Source of the DNA: Verrucomicrobiota bacterium
Lineage (GTDB): Bacteria; Verrucomicrobiota; Verrucomicrobiia; Chthoniobacterales; UBA6821
Reading direction: 5' to 3'
DNA length: 62,563 bases
NCBI GenBank assembly: GCA_021413925.1
Contig: JAIOPL010000025.1
Location: 1 to 62,563, forward strand
The position numbers and the translations under genes were made by a program. This document shows, one piece after another, positions 13,437 through 22,716 of the stretch (position 1 is the first letter of the stretch; every line of letters begins with the position of its first letter). The notes under the pieces are model-generated. The model was given only the letters and a program-made list of their open reading frames with translations, did not search any database and had not been told where the DNA came from.

Positions 13437-16241
13437 CTACTTCGTTTCGTTGATGAGTTGGCGGAGGATGAAGGGGAGGATGCCTCCGTGGCGGTAGTAG
13501 TCGACTTCGATAGGGGTGTCGATGCGGACCTTGACGGGGACTTCCTGGGTGCTTCCATCCTTGCGGGTGATCCTGACGGCCAGATCCTGACGCGCCTCGA
13601 GATTATCGCTGAGCCCGATGATGTCGTAGGTCTCGCTGCCATCCAGGCTGAGGCTCTGGGCGTTGGTTCCCTCCATAAACTGGAGCGGCAGGATGCCCAT
13701 GCCGACGAGGTTGGAGCGGTGGATGCGCTCGTAGCTGGCGGCTATGACGGCCTTGACCCCGAGGAGGCGGGTGCCCTTGGCAGCCCAGTCGCGACTGCTA
13801 CCAGTGCCGTATTCTTGGCCAGCAACGATAACCAGCGGGGTCTTCTCCGCCTGATACTTGTGCGAGGCGTCGAAGATGCTCATTCGCTCGCCGTCGGGCT
13901 GGTGTAGTGTCACGCCACCCTCGACACCCGGCAGCATGAGGTTCTTGATGCGAACGTTGGCAAAGGTGCCGCGTGTCATGATGCGGTCATTGCCGCGTCG
14001 GCTGCCGTAGCTATTGAAGTCTTCGTGGGTGACTCCATGCTCGCTGAGGAAGCGGCCTGCCGGGGATTTCTCCTTGATGGCTCCGGCCGGGGAGATGTGA
14101 TCGGTCGTGACAGAGTCGCCGAAGATGCCCAGCGCCCGTGCTCCGGAGATCGGCGTGATCGTGCCAGCTTCCATGCCGAAGTTCTCGAAGAAGGGAGGCT
14201 CTTGGATGTAGGTGCTCTTGGTATCCCACTCGTAGATCTCTCCAGTTGGGGCGCTGATCTCGTTCCACTTGGGATTCTGTCCCGCGAAGTTGCCGTAGAG
14301 GTTAGTGAACATCTCGGGCGTGAGGGCACTGCGGAGAGCGTCCCGGATCTCGGAAAGGCTCGGCCAGATATCCTTGAGGAAGACTTCCTTGCCATCCTTA
14401 CCCTTGCCGATCGGCTCCTTGACGAAATCAATATCGACCCGGCCAGCTAGGGCGAAGGCGACGACTAGAGGAGGGGACATCAGGAAGTTGGCCTTGATGT
14501 TCTGATGGATACGGGCTTCGAAGTTGCGGTTTCCGGAGAGGACTGCCGCAGCGATGAGATCGTTGTCGGTGATGGCCTTCTCCACCTCGGGGTTGAGAGG
14601 TCCGGAGTTTCCGATGCAGGTGGTGCAACCGTAACCGACGGTCTGGAAACCTAGCTTGTCGAGGTAGGGCTGGAGACCTGTCTTATCCAGATATGCGGTG
14701 ACGACTCGTGAGCCAGGCGCGAGCGAGGTCTTGACTGTCGGATCCATCTCGAGGCCTAGCTCCACGGCTTTCTTGGCCAGGAGTCCCGCCGCGAGCATGA
14801 CGCTAGGGTTGCTGGTGTTGGTGCAACTCGTGATGGCGGCGATGAGAACGCTGCCGTTGCTGATTGTGCTGGTGTTGCCATGGAATGGTGATTCCGGCAT
14901 CTGGGAAACTGTGTCCGGGGTTGGCCGGTCACTGATCATCTCCTCCTCATCCTCGGGAATGGTCGGATTACGACGAGCAACGGAGGCCTTGGCCTTGATG
15001 TTTGCATCATCCTTACCGTAGCCGCCATCAGCGATGGACTTGGTGAGGAGGTCGTGGAAGGTGGACTTGAGCTGAGGGAGATCGATGCGGTCCTGAGGAC
15101 GCTTCGGGCCGGCAACACTAGGGACGACAGTCGAGAGATCGAGCTCGAGATCGACGCTATAGTCGATCTCTCCCTTGCGGGGCATGCCAAACATCCCCTG
15201 CGCCTTGAAGTAGTTCTCAAAGGCGCTGCACTCGGCCTCGGTACGACCTGTGGCTCGAAGGAAAGCGACGGATTCCGCATCGACCGGGAAGATGCCCATG
15301 GTGGCACCATACTCAGGGGCCATGTTGGCGATGGTGGCGCGGTCGGGGAGCGGGAGAGACTCGGCACCCTCGCCGTAGAACTCGACGAACTTGCCCACGA
15401 CCTTCGCCGCGCGAAGCATCTGGGTGACGCGGAGTGCGAGGTCGGTGGCGGTGACACCTTCGCTCAGCTTGCCGGTGAGGTGGACGCCGACGACTTCCGG
15501 AGTGAGGAAATAAACCGGCTGGCCAAGCATGCCGGCTTCGGCCTCGATGCCTCCAACACCCCAGCCGACAACTCCAAGGCCGTTGATCATGGTGGTGTGG
15601 GAGTCGGTGCCGACCAAACTGTCTGGGTAATAAACGCTGCCGGAGGCATTCTTGGAATGAAGAACGCCGCGTGCCAGGTACTCGAGATTCACCTGGTGGA
15701 CGATACCGATGCCGGGAGGGACAACTCCAAAGGTCTCGAAAGCCCCTTGACCCCACTTCAGGAATTCGTAGCGCTCGCGGTTGCGCCTGAACTCCATGTC
15801 GAGGTTCAGCTTCATGGCGTCTGCCCAGCCGTAGTAGTCGACCTGCACGGAGTGATCGACCACTAGATCGACGGGAACCAGAGGCTCGATGATGCCGGGC
15901 TTCCCGCCTAGACGGGCCACAGCACTACGCATAGCCGCGAGATCGACGAGCAAAGGAACTCCAGTGAAGTCCTGCAGCACGATGCGCGCGACGACAAACG
16001 GGATCTCCTCGGGGGCCGGTGCCATGGCATTCCAAGCCGCAAGAGCCCTCACATCCTTCTCATGGACCTTCTTATTGTCGCAGTTACGCAACACCGACTC
16101 CAGGACCACACGGATCGAGAAGGGAAGGCGCGAGATCTTGCCGAGGCTCTGCTCTTCAAGTGCGGGGAGGGAGTAGTAGGATGAGCTTGTTCCTGCGGAT
16201 GGCTCAAAGCTGCGAAGTGTCTTGAATGGGTCGGTGCTCAT
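13437..16241 (-). CDS. acnA: Aconitate hydratase A
   Basis: A 934-residue aconitase of the AcnA/IRP1 type, isomerising citrate and isocitrate in the TCA cycle. The [4Fe-4S] ligands are in [15 protein letters not shown] (first Cys) and [12 protein letters not shown] (second and third). The swivel domain carries [17 protein letters not shown] and the late motif [15 protein letters not shown]. The length agrees with AcnA enzymes (about 890-940). A segment near residues 400-440 (REEE-like acidic stretch [13 protein letters not shown]) is longer than in E. coli. It stands alone, with heptamer repeats at both flanks, rather than in a TCA operon. Confidence 0.96.
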   Translation of the reverse strand: MSTDPFKTLRSFEPSAGTSSSYYSLPALEEQSLGKISRLPFSIRVVLESVLRNCDNKKVHEKDVRALAAWNAMAPAPEEIPFVVARIVLQDFTGVPLLVDLAAMRSAVARLGGKPGIIEPLVPVDLVVDHSVQVDYYGWADAMKLNLDMEFRRNRERYEFLKWGQGAFETFGVVPPGIGIVHQVNLEYLARGVLHSKNASGSVYYPDSLVGTDSHTTMINGLGVVGWGVGGIEAEAGMLGQPVYFLTPEVVGVHLTGKLSEGVTATDLALRVTQMLRAAKVVGKFVEFYGEGAESLPLPDRATIANMAPEYGATMGIFPVDAESVAFLRATGRTEAECSAFENYFKAQGMFGMPRKGEIDYSVDLELDLSTVVPSVAGPKRPQDRIDLPQLKSTFHDLLTKSIADGGYGKDDANIKAKASVARRNPTIPEDEEEMISDRPTPDTVSQMPESPFHGNTSTISNGSVLIAAITSCTNTSNPSVMLAAGLLAKKAVELGLEMDPTVKTSLAPGSRVVTAYLDKTGLQPYLDKLGFQTVGYGCTTCIGNSGPLNPEVEKAITDNDLIAAAVLSGNRNFEARIHQNIKANFLMSPPLVVAFALAGRVDIDFVKEPIGKGKDGKEVFLKDIWPSLSEIRDALRSALTPEMFTNLYGNFAGQNPKWNEISAPTGEIYEWDTKSTYIQEPPFFENFGMEAGTITPISGARALGIFGDSVTTDHISPAGAIKEKSPAGRFLSEHGVTHEDFNSYGSRRGNDRIMTRGTFANVRIKNLMLPGVEGGVTLHQPDGERMSIFDASHKYQAEKTPLVIVAGQEYGTGSSRDWAAKGTRLLGVKAVIAASYERIHRSNLVGMGILPLQFMEGTNAQSLSLDGSETYDIIGLSDNLEARQDLAVRITRKDGSTQEVPVKVRIDTPIEVDYYRHGGILPFILRQLINETK

Positions 16242-16254
16242 TGGAGATCGGATC

Positions 16255-16345
16255 TAGGGAATGGGTGATGGGGAATGGGTGATGGGGAATGGGTTAGAAG
16301 GATGAAATCTGAAACTTGAAACCTGAAAAGTTAGAACCTGAAGGG
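16255..16345. repeat. GGGTGATGG and GAAACCTGAAA tandem repeats
   Basis: GGGAATGGGTGATG units are repeated about three times (16258-16292), followed by GAAACTTGAAACCTGAAA units (16310-16328). Both are short-period intergenic repeats between acnA and the peroxiredoxin gene. GGGTGATGGGTGAT recurs at 16858-16871. Confidence 0.6.
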
Positions 16346-16353
16346 CTGAAAAA

Positions 16354-16845
16354 CTATTTGAGTTCGGCGAGCTTGGCCTGGATCTTGGCGAAGTCGGGGA
16401 GTTGCTTCGGATCCTCGTTCGACTCGGCGTACTGGATGACTCCGGAGCGGTCGATCAGGAAGGCAGAGCGCTTGGGAACACCTCCCATGCCAAGTCCGAT
16501 CTGAGGCAGGAAGCTCTCGTAAGCGATCCCGTAGGTCTTGGCGATATTGTGCTCGTAATCGCTCAGGAGCTGGATAGTGATTCCTTCTTTCTGAGCCCAA
16601 GACTGCTGGGCAAAGGGGTTGTCCCCACTGATGCCATAGACAGTGCAGTCGAGGGAATCATAAGCACCGATGCTCTTGCTGATCTCGCAGAGTTCCGTCG
16701 TGCAGACACCGGTGAAAGCCATCGGGACAAAAAGGAGCAGGATGTTCTTCTTTCCGATTTCGGCGGAGAGAGTGATCTGCTTGGGGCCTTCGGATGTTGC
16801 GGTGGAGAGAGTGAAGTCGGGCGCTTTGGTTCCAATGGTGATCAT
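16354..16845 (-). CDS. Peroxiredoxin (AhpC/TSA family, AhpE-like)
   Basis: About 163 residues from the ATG at 16845 (MITIGTKAPDFTL), which is where thioredoxin-fold peroxiredoxins begin; the longer open frame upstream is unlikely to be coding. The active-site motif PMAFTGVCTTELCEI holds the peroxidatic Cys in the T-x-x-C-type position and a second Cys five residues later that may be resolving. The enzyme would reduce peroxides in the cytoplasm. The late segment GLGMGGVPKRSAFLIDRSG is the conserved Arg-containing strand. AhpE-like, Prx5-like and BCP-like assignments cannot be separated with certainty by eye. Confidence 0.9.
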   Translation of the reverse strand: MITIGTKAPDFTLSTATSEGPKQITLSAEIGKKNILLLFVPMAFTGVCTTELCEISKSIGAYDSLDCTVYGISGDNPFAQQSWAQKEGITIQLLSDYEHNIAKTYGIAYESFLPQIGLGMGGVPKRSAFLIDRSGVIQYAESNEDPKQLPDFAKIQAKLAELK

Positions 16846-16972
16846 GGGTTTTTGTAGGGTGATGGGTGATAGGAGTAGGGATGAAAGCTGAGACCTGAAA
16901 TTCAGGAGACGAAGAAACAGGAGACAATTCCATGAAAATAATCTGGGAGGTGCCTTGGGAGAAAGGCTGAAA

Positions 16973-18352
16973 TCACTGGGGAGATGCCAAGAGTGATGGT
17001 GATGACGCGGAGTTCGTGGGCACCACTGAAACAGGAGGATTTGTGCCGGATAAAGAATTCGTCTGCGAAGGTGTTTCCGCTGAGGGTGAGGAAGTCGGAA
17101 GCGGCGTGAGAAGTGGTGGGGGTGTCGGGGTTGGAGTAGGAGTAGGCCATGGTTTTTCCAAGGAGCTCCACTCATGCCATGATGCGGTGTCACTGCCTCC
17201 GAATTCCTTCCAGAGCTGATGGCAGCGCTCGGACCAGTGGGCATAATCCGGTGAGGTAAACGGCTTCTCCGCAGTACCAGGGAAGACAAGATAAACAACT
17301 TCGGGGCGGCTGACGGGGCGGCGATCCGCTCCGGATTCAGGGAAGATCTCTCGACAGATTCTCAGTGAGGCTTCGCCGATCTTGGAGTTCGGCCCCAGAT
17401 CACCCAGGATAGCCGGATAGAGTATTCCCTTCGCGATCACGACAGCGTAGTCGCCGATTTCCGGTTGGCCGGCCGATTTCCCCACCATGAACGAAGGAAG
17501 GACGATAAAGGGGTCGGAAGTTCCCGCAAGGAAGCTCCATCGCTTTAGTTCAGCGATCGTGGCCTTCGCAGCTGTGCAACGAGACTCAAGTGAGGTCTTC
17601 TCACCGGCAGCCATAGTTATGCTGGATAGCTCTGCTTCGGCAAGGGCGAGTTGAGACACTTCATTGCGAAGGCAGGGGTTAGGGCGGTCGCTTTTCTTTG
17701 GCCAGCGGTAATTTGTCTGCGGCTGGAATGTCGAGGAGAGTCGGTCGATGGGAAGATTCCGATCGCCGTCGGATCCGTCTGTATTCACGTTCATGATGGC
17801 CTGGATAAACAGGGCGCGGCGGGAGGTCGCGGGATGACTCAGATCGAGGATCGTCTGGCAATCAAACAGGGAGTCCCGGTAGGGAAGCTTCTGAAGTTGG
17901 CCGAGGTTAGCTCGGAGCGATCTTTCCTTGTAATACAGAAGAGTTGCAAAATTAGGTGACAGGGTCGCATTGGTGAGGAGGGATGTCAGTTCAGGGAGCA
18001 ACTCGATAATCTCCGGGGTGGCAGCCAGCAGGTCGGCTGGGGTTGTTGCTGCTTTGGGCCAATGGACATGCAGGGTGATGTCCATCTTGTAAGAGTTGCT
18101 GTCCGTTACTGCACCCAGCGCGGTTTCCCGTGAGTTAGTGCAGTCGACGCTGCTTTTGAGAGTAATGCCATTGAAAAGCCTCGCCGTGTCGTAATTTTTA
18201 CGCGGCAAGACGGGAACTGGGGTTGGATGTCCGCTTTCTTGATTTAAGGCCTGTTTAGAGGTCTGTTTTTTCGAGCATCCGAGCGGAACGAGAAGTAGTA
18301 CCAAGGCTCCTACCATGCATCCTCGGATCCCGAGAGTTTTTGAGGCCTGCAT
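16973..18352 (-). CDS. Putative lipoprotein with GH75-like (chitosanase-type) domain
   Basis: 459 residues. The N-terminus ends in a lipobox-like LVPLGC (Cys26), so it is probably lipid-anchored. The central region resembles glycoside hydrolase family 75: AIMNVNTDGSDGD (about 185-197), PFIVLPSFM (281-289), GDYAVVIAKG (300-309) and GDLGPNSKIGEAS (317-329). Asp318 and Glu327 sit where GH75 catalytic acids are expected. GH75 enzymes cleave chitosan; the family is best known from fungi but is present in bacteria. The C-terminal ~75 residues are Pro/Thr/Ser-rich low complexity (TPTPTPTPPP). Function as a chitosanase is inference. Confidence 0.65.
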   Translation of the reverse strand: MQASKTLGIRGCMVGALVLLLVPLGCSKKQTSKQALNQESGHPTPVPVLPRKNYDTARLFNGITLKSSVDCTNSRETALGAVTDSNSYKMDITLHVHWPKAATTPADLLAATPEIIELLPELTSLLTNATLSPNFATLLYYKERSLRANLGQLQKLPYRDSLFDCQTILDLSHPATSRRALFIQAIMNVNTDGSDGDRNLPIDRLSSTFQPQTNYRWPKKSDRPNPCLRNEVSQLALAEAELSSITMAAGEKTSLESRCTAAKATIAELKRWSFLAGTSDPFIVLPSFMVGKSAGQPEIGDYAVVIAKGILYPAILGDLGPNSKIGEASLRICREIFPESGADRRPVSRPEVVYLVFPGTAEKPFTSPDYAHWSERCHQLWKEFGGSDTASWHEWSSLEKPWPTPTPTPTPPPLLTPLPTSSPSAETPSQTNSLSGTNPPVSVVPTNSASSPSLLASPQ

Positions 18353-18392
18353 GGGACGAAATCAGCGGTTGCTTAGATCTCCTTAAACCTAC

Positions 18393-20249
18393 TCAAAGGT
18401 AGGCCAGGAAGGAGCCCATGACATCACCTGGGATGTCGATCATCTTGTAATCCGTCGAGGAGACAAAGAGCAGGCTCTGGCTTCCCTTGCCCAGAATGTT
18501 GCCTGTCGAATCGTAGATTTCATGCTCTAGGGTTACAAACTTCCGATTATGCCCTGACACACGGATCTTCACGCTGACTGTTTCAAACTCCTTGGTCTCC
18601 CTGACGAACTTGTGCTCGAACGACCTGGTAAGGATATAGAAAGGGGTCTCCTTGAGATTGAACTTAGGCATGACCTTGTTAAAGAAAAGCTCACGGGTCT
18701 TGCCCACCCACATGGCGTACATGCCGAAATAGACATTTCCCACCGAGTTGGTGTCGGCATAGGTGGCGATGAAGGAGTGAACGAACCACTTGCCCTCGAA
18801 GTGTCCCGAGATGTCATGGGTACCGGTCGGTGAAGGAGTAAGGATGGTCCCCACAGGAGTCAGGGGAACGACGGAGACCGTGGCAGGTTGATCCAGTTCC
18901 TCGGAATCAGTCGTGAAATCCTCGCCGGTGAAGGGCTTGATCATGAGCCAGATCACATATCCTAGCGGAAGAAGTGAGGCCAGCATCTGAAAGATGGGCT
19001 GATGGAGGAAGTAGCCGTAGGCAAAAATCACCACAGCCAGTGATCCGATGCAGAACATCTTGATCTGGGGGATGACGTTGACAGGGCCGTTCATGAAGGC
19101 GCGCCCGATCGCGAGAGCGGAGTAGCCGACAAAGAATGTCGCAAAGAAGATCATGAAATACTCCAACTCGATCCCGATCGCCGCCCCGATGACTGCAATC
19201 AGGGCACAGAGGATGAAGGTAGGGATGGGGGATGTGATGAGTTTCTGGGGGATTAGGGCAAAGATGGGATTCTTGCTCTGGCTGGCGTTGGCCTGGAAGA
19301 ACCAGCGGAGAGCGATATAGCCACTGTCGAGCGTCGTAAGGATGCATCCGCCAAGGAACACGAGATACGCACCGAGCAGCCAAGCATTCACCGGGGGCTG
19401 GCTGAAGACGCGGGTCAGCAGGGACTGGGCATAGGGATAACCTGCCAGTCCTTTCTGGATGAATTCTGCTCCGCTTCCTTCCATCGCCCAGAGAGCCAGG
19501 ATGCCATGGAAAAGAAGAATCGCTCCGAAGAGGGTGGCTCCGACGGCATAGGAGGCCGTGATGGAGGTGTTCTCCCGACGCATCTGGATAGCCCGCTGCC
19601 ATTGCTGAAGGTCAAGCCAAGGTCCCACGATGAAGCCGATACAGATCGGGATCACATAGCCCCAGAAGTTCCAGTCATGAGTCGGCAGTAAGCTCGGGCG
19701 ATGGATTCCGCGGAAGTAGGGAGATCCCAGTTCTGAGATGATGATGACCACGCAGACAATGATCAGCGCGAGGAAGGCGGCGTGGCTGTACTTGATACGC
19801 CGTATGGAGAATTCCTCACCGAATAGAATGCCTGCGGCCAAGATGATAAGTGCCGTCAGCGGCAGGTAGAGGGAGTCTGGCTGCAGTCCTAGGGGCTGCC
19901 ATCCGTAACGGATCAACGCGAAGATGGTGAGTGAGATGGCGATGATCTGGTAGAGGAAAAAAACCAGACGAAACGGGCGCGACCAGTTGTTGAAAAACGC
20001 CGCGAGACTCTCAGAGCCGGGGTGCCTTTTGGCGATGTGATCGGCGACGACTCCGAAAAGGAAGAGACCCAGACAGTTCGGGATTAGGAAGGTGAGCAGT
20101 CCTGTGAGACCGAACTCGACTGTGAACTGAACGGAGAAAAAGAGACCGAGTCCCCAGACCCAAGATAGGGCGACGGTGTTTCCCCAGAGGAGAACATTCA
20201 GGAAACGGAATTGTGGGGAGGAAAGCGTAGGAGTAGCCATGAAGATCAA
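18393..20249 (-). CDS. Multi-spanning permease-like protein fused to a hotdog thioesterase domain
   Basis: 618 residues. Roughly residues 15-450 form about 12 hydrophobic helices with a symporter-like arrangement; the central GPWLDLQQWQRAIQMRRE recalls the D-x-Q-R region of sodium:solute symporters, but I cannot assign the family firmly. After a linker, residues 482-618 are a 4HBT-type hotdog domain: HSFIATYADTNSVGNVYFG, with Asp499 as the likely catalytic acid, then MWVGKTRELFF and a final beta strand GKGSQSLLFV. Hotdog thioesterases hydrolyse acyl-CoA or acyl-ACP. A permease fused to one is unusual; it may couple transport or sensing to acyl-thioester turnover. A second Met four codons in is an alternative start. 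Confidence 0.7.
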   Translation of the reverse strand: MIFMATPTLSSPQFRFLNVLLWGNTVALSWVWGLGLFFSVQFTVEFGLTGLLTFLIPNCLGLFLFGVVADHIAKRHPGSESLAAFFNNWSRPFRLVFFLYQIIAISLTIFALIRYGWQPLGLQPDSLYLPLTALIILAAGILFGEEFSIRRIKYSHAAFLALIIVCVVIIISELGSPYFRGIHRPSLLPTHDWNFWGYVIPICIGFIVGPWLDLQQWQRAIQMRRENTSITASYAVGATLFGAILLFHGILALWAMEGSGAEFIQKGLAGYPYAQSLLTRVFSQPPVNAWLLGAYLVFLGGCILTTLDSGYIALRWFFQANASQSKNPIFALIPQKLITSPIPTFILCALIAVIGAAIGIELEYFMIFFATFFVGYSALAIGRAFMNGPVNVIPQIKMFCIGSLAVVIFAYGYFLHQPIFQMLASLLPLGYVIWLMIKPFTGEDFTTDSEELDQPATVSVVPLTPVGTILTPSPTGTHDISGHFEGKWFVHSFIATYADTNSVGNVYFGMYAMWVGKTRELFFNKVMPKFNLKETPFYILTRSFEHKFVRETKEFETVSVKIRVSGHNRKFVTLEHEIYDSTGNILGKGSQSLLFVSSTDYKMIDIPGDVMGSFLAYL

Positions 20250-20443
20250 CCTACACTAATGACTGATTGCAGCCTCTTCAATCCGAATGGGTACTATAAG
20301 GATTGAAATATGCAAAAGGATTAGGCGAACTCCTGCCGGGAGACTCCTCCCAACTCCTCCCGTTCTTGCAATTGCATTGCAGCAAAGGCACTCTCCTGTT
20401 TTGCCGCCCCCTCCGTGGTAGAACCTCTTCTTTCTCTGAATCC

Positions 20444-21550
20444 TTGAAAATCCTCGACCGGTATCTTCTGACCTCCCTCGCTGTGGCAACGCTGATGGGT
20501 GTAACACTGCTAAGCGTGGTGCTGGTGTTGGGGAATGTCTTCAAGGAGATGCTCGATCTGCTGATCAATCACAACGTGCCGCTTGAGACGGTCCTGGGGT
20601 TTGTTGCCTTTGTCCTCCCTTTCTCGATGACTTTCACGATCCCGTGGGGTTTTCTCACAGCCGTTCTGTTGGTCTTCGGTCGTCTCTCTGCGGATAATGA
20701 AATCATCGCACTGCGCTCCAACGGGGTGAGTTTCCCTAGGGTCTTGATCCCCGTTCTGGCCATGGCGCTCCTGCTTGTCGGGGTCTGTTTCTGGATCAAT
20801 AGTGACGTCGCGCCACGCGCCCAGTACTCGATGCTGTCCTCCCTGTTTCGGATCGCCACGAGCAATCCCGTCTCGATGTTCCAAGCGGACGAAGTTGTCG
20901 ACCAATTTCCAGATCGGAGGATCTTCGTGGGAGGGCGCGATGGGGATCTCATAAAGAATCTCGTGGTCGTGGAGCTGGATGATCATGGGGATGCCTCGAA
21001 GGTGGTCTTTGCAAAGACCGGCACGCTCTCCACGGATACGGAGAATCACCGCCTCCTACTCAGGGTTCAGGATGCCAACTTCGAGCAACGCGACGAAAGG
21101 GATCCTGGAAATGTCAATCTGATCCGCCAGGGCATCACGATGAAGGAGGGGGTCTTCCCGATGTCGCTCCAGAAGCTTCTCGATCAAAAGAAGAGACGCA
21201 AGCCACTCACTTCCCACACGCTCCGGGAGCTTTTTGAAGAGATTTCAAAACCCGACTGTCCGCGCCGGCTTGCCTATGAGGTGGAGGTGAGTAAACGATT
21301 CTCTCTTTCGCTAGCCGCTCTTTCCTTCGCGCTCATCGCAGTTCCTCTTGGTATCACCGCCCACCGCAAGGAGACCTCCGTGGGATTCGCGCTGAGTCTG
21401 GTGATCGCCTTTGGTTATTTCTTCCTGATTATCATCGCCGACACCTTCCACGAGAACCCCCGCGCCATGCCTGTTCTGCTGGTCTGGTTGCCCAATCTCA
21501 TCTTCACGGGATTTGGGATCTGGCTCTTCTCGCGTCTTGCTCGTCGTTAA
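20444..21550 (+). CDS. LptF/LptG family permease
   Basis: About 368 residues from a TTG at 20444 (LKILDRYLLTSL), which fits the family's usual start; the frame is open further upstream to a TTG at 20303, but that part does not look like LptF/G. The N-terminal helices (TLMGVTLLSVVLVLGNVF) and AVLLVFGRLSADNEIIALRS are typical. A periplasmic beta-jellyroll region follows (about 140-260) and three C-terminal helices (KRFSLSLAALSFALIAVPLG). LptF and LptG form the ABC permease that extracts LPS for transport. Only one of the two is here, with no lptB or partner gene next to it. Confidence 0.88.
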   Translation: MKILDRYLLTSLAVATLMGVTLLSVVLVLGNVFKEMLDLLINHNVPLETVLGFVAFVLPFSMTFTIPWGFLTAVLLVFGRLSADNEIIALRSNGVSFPRVLIPVLAMALLLVGVCFWINSDVAPRAQYSMLSSLFRIATSNPVSMFQADEVVDQFPDRRIFVGGRDGDLIKNLVVVELDDHGDASKVVFAKTGTLSTDTENHRLLLRVQDANFEQRDERDPGNVNLIRQGITMKEGVFPMSLQKLLDQKKRRKPLTSHTLRELFEEISKPDCPRRLAYEVEVSKRFSLSLAALSFALIAVPLGITAHRKETSVGFALSLVIAFGYFFLIIIADTFHENPRAMPVLLVWLPNLIFTGFGIWLFSRLARR

Positions 21551-21584
21551 AGATCTACCGATCGTCAACTCACCCTCATTTATA

Positions 21585-22682
21585 ATGCCATCCTCCAAGG
21601 AAATTTCACTTAACGATCCCGCGACCAAAGAAACCATCCGCAAACTTGTCACGGGTATCGCGAGTGGACGCCGTGCGGATCTTCTGAGCGACATGATGGA
21701 GACGGTGATCAAGTATGGCCTTGATGATGCCTCGATCGGGGATCTCAAGCTGGTCAGTCGCTCCATGCGAGAGATGCGCTATGCGGCCTCGGTATTTCAG
21801 GAATACAATACAGTCCGCAAGGTAGCGGTCTTCGGCTCCGCCCGAACCAAGTCTGATGAAGCTGACTTCCAGTTGGCTCGTGAGTTTTCACGCCGGATCG
21901 TCGAGGAGAACTTCATGATCATCACTGGCGGTGGCGATGGTATCATGGGTGCTGCACAGCAAGGAGCCGGCGCAGAAAAGAGCTTTGGCCTGAATATCAG
22001 GCTTCCCTTTGAGCAGAGTGCCAACCAAGTGATCCTAGGAGATCCCAAACTGATTAACTTCAACTATTTCTTCGCCCGAAAGCTCAGCTTTGTGAAGGAG
22101 ACCAGCGCCTTTGTCCTTTTCCCCGGTGGTTTCGGGACGCTCGACGAGGGCTTCGAGGTGCTGACGCTCCTGCAGACGGGGAAGACCTCCATCGTCCCGA
22201 TCATCTTGATGGACAGGCCTAATGGCTTTTACTGGGAGACCTGGCGGCGCTTTATGGATAACGACATCCTCGAACTTGGGCTCATCTCCCGTTCCGATTT
22301 CCATCTCTTCACGATCACGCATGATGTCGATCGCGCAGTGAATGAGATCAAGCACTTCTACAAGGTGTTCCATTCCTATCGCTGGGTCCGTGACGAAATG
22401 GTGATCAGGATCAATAAAAAGCTCACGCCGGCAGCATTGGAAAACCTTAACCAGCAGTTCGATCATCTCCTCATTTCGGGCCATATCGTCCAGCGGGATG
22501 CTCTTCCCGAGGAGGCCGATGACCGCGATTCGATCCATCTTCCTCGTCTTGTGCTGATTCCTCACAAGAGGGAATTTGGAATGCTTCGTCTCCTAATCAA
22601 CGCGATCAACAACTCCCAAGTGATCGAGACCCCTCACGATGAAGCTCTCCGTGCTCCGGGAATTCCTAGCGCCCAGGATTGA
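21585..22682 (+). CDS. LOG family protein (putative nucleotide phosphoribohydrolase)
   Basis: 365 residues from the ATG at 21585 (MPSSKEISL), 35 bp after the LptF/G stop. The Rossmann core holds VFGSARTKSDEADFQLA, ITGGGDGIMGAAQQGA and the family signature PGGFGTLDEGFEVL. The Arg/Lys pair in FARKLSFVKE supports catalysis. LOG proteins release a base from nucleoside 5'-monophosphates (cytokinin activation in plants, probably nucleotide scavenging in bacteria). N- and C-terminal extensions of about 90 and 100 residues make it longer than minimal LOG proteins and closer to the large bacterial type. Confidence 0.87.
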   Translation: MPSSKEISLNDPATKETIRKLVTGIASGRRADLLSDMMETVIKYGLDDASIGDLKLVSRSMREMRYAASVFQEYNTVRKVAVFGSARTKSDEADFQLAREFSRRIVEENFMIITGGGDGIMGAAQQGAGAEKSFGLNIRLPFEQSANQVILGDPKLINFNYFFARKLSFVKETSAFVLFPGGFGTLDEGFEVLTLLQTGKTSIVPIILMDRPNGFYWETWRRFMDNDILELGLISRSDFHLFTITHDVDRAVNEIKHFYKVFHSYRWVRDEMVIRINKKLTPAALENLNQQFDHLLISGHIVQRDALPEEADDRDSIHLPRLVLIPHKREFGMLRLLINAINNSQVIETPHDEALRAPGIPSAQD

Positions 22683-22716
22683 AGAATCATTCTTTCGAGG
22701 ATAGAATGCGGTTTCA

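Noticed and set aside
13356-15866. Several long plus-strand frames (up to 270 codons) opposite acnA
   Set aside because: Antisense shadows of a highly biased, certain acnA gene; no family similarity.
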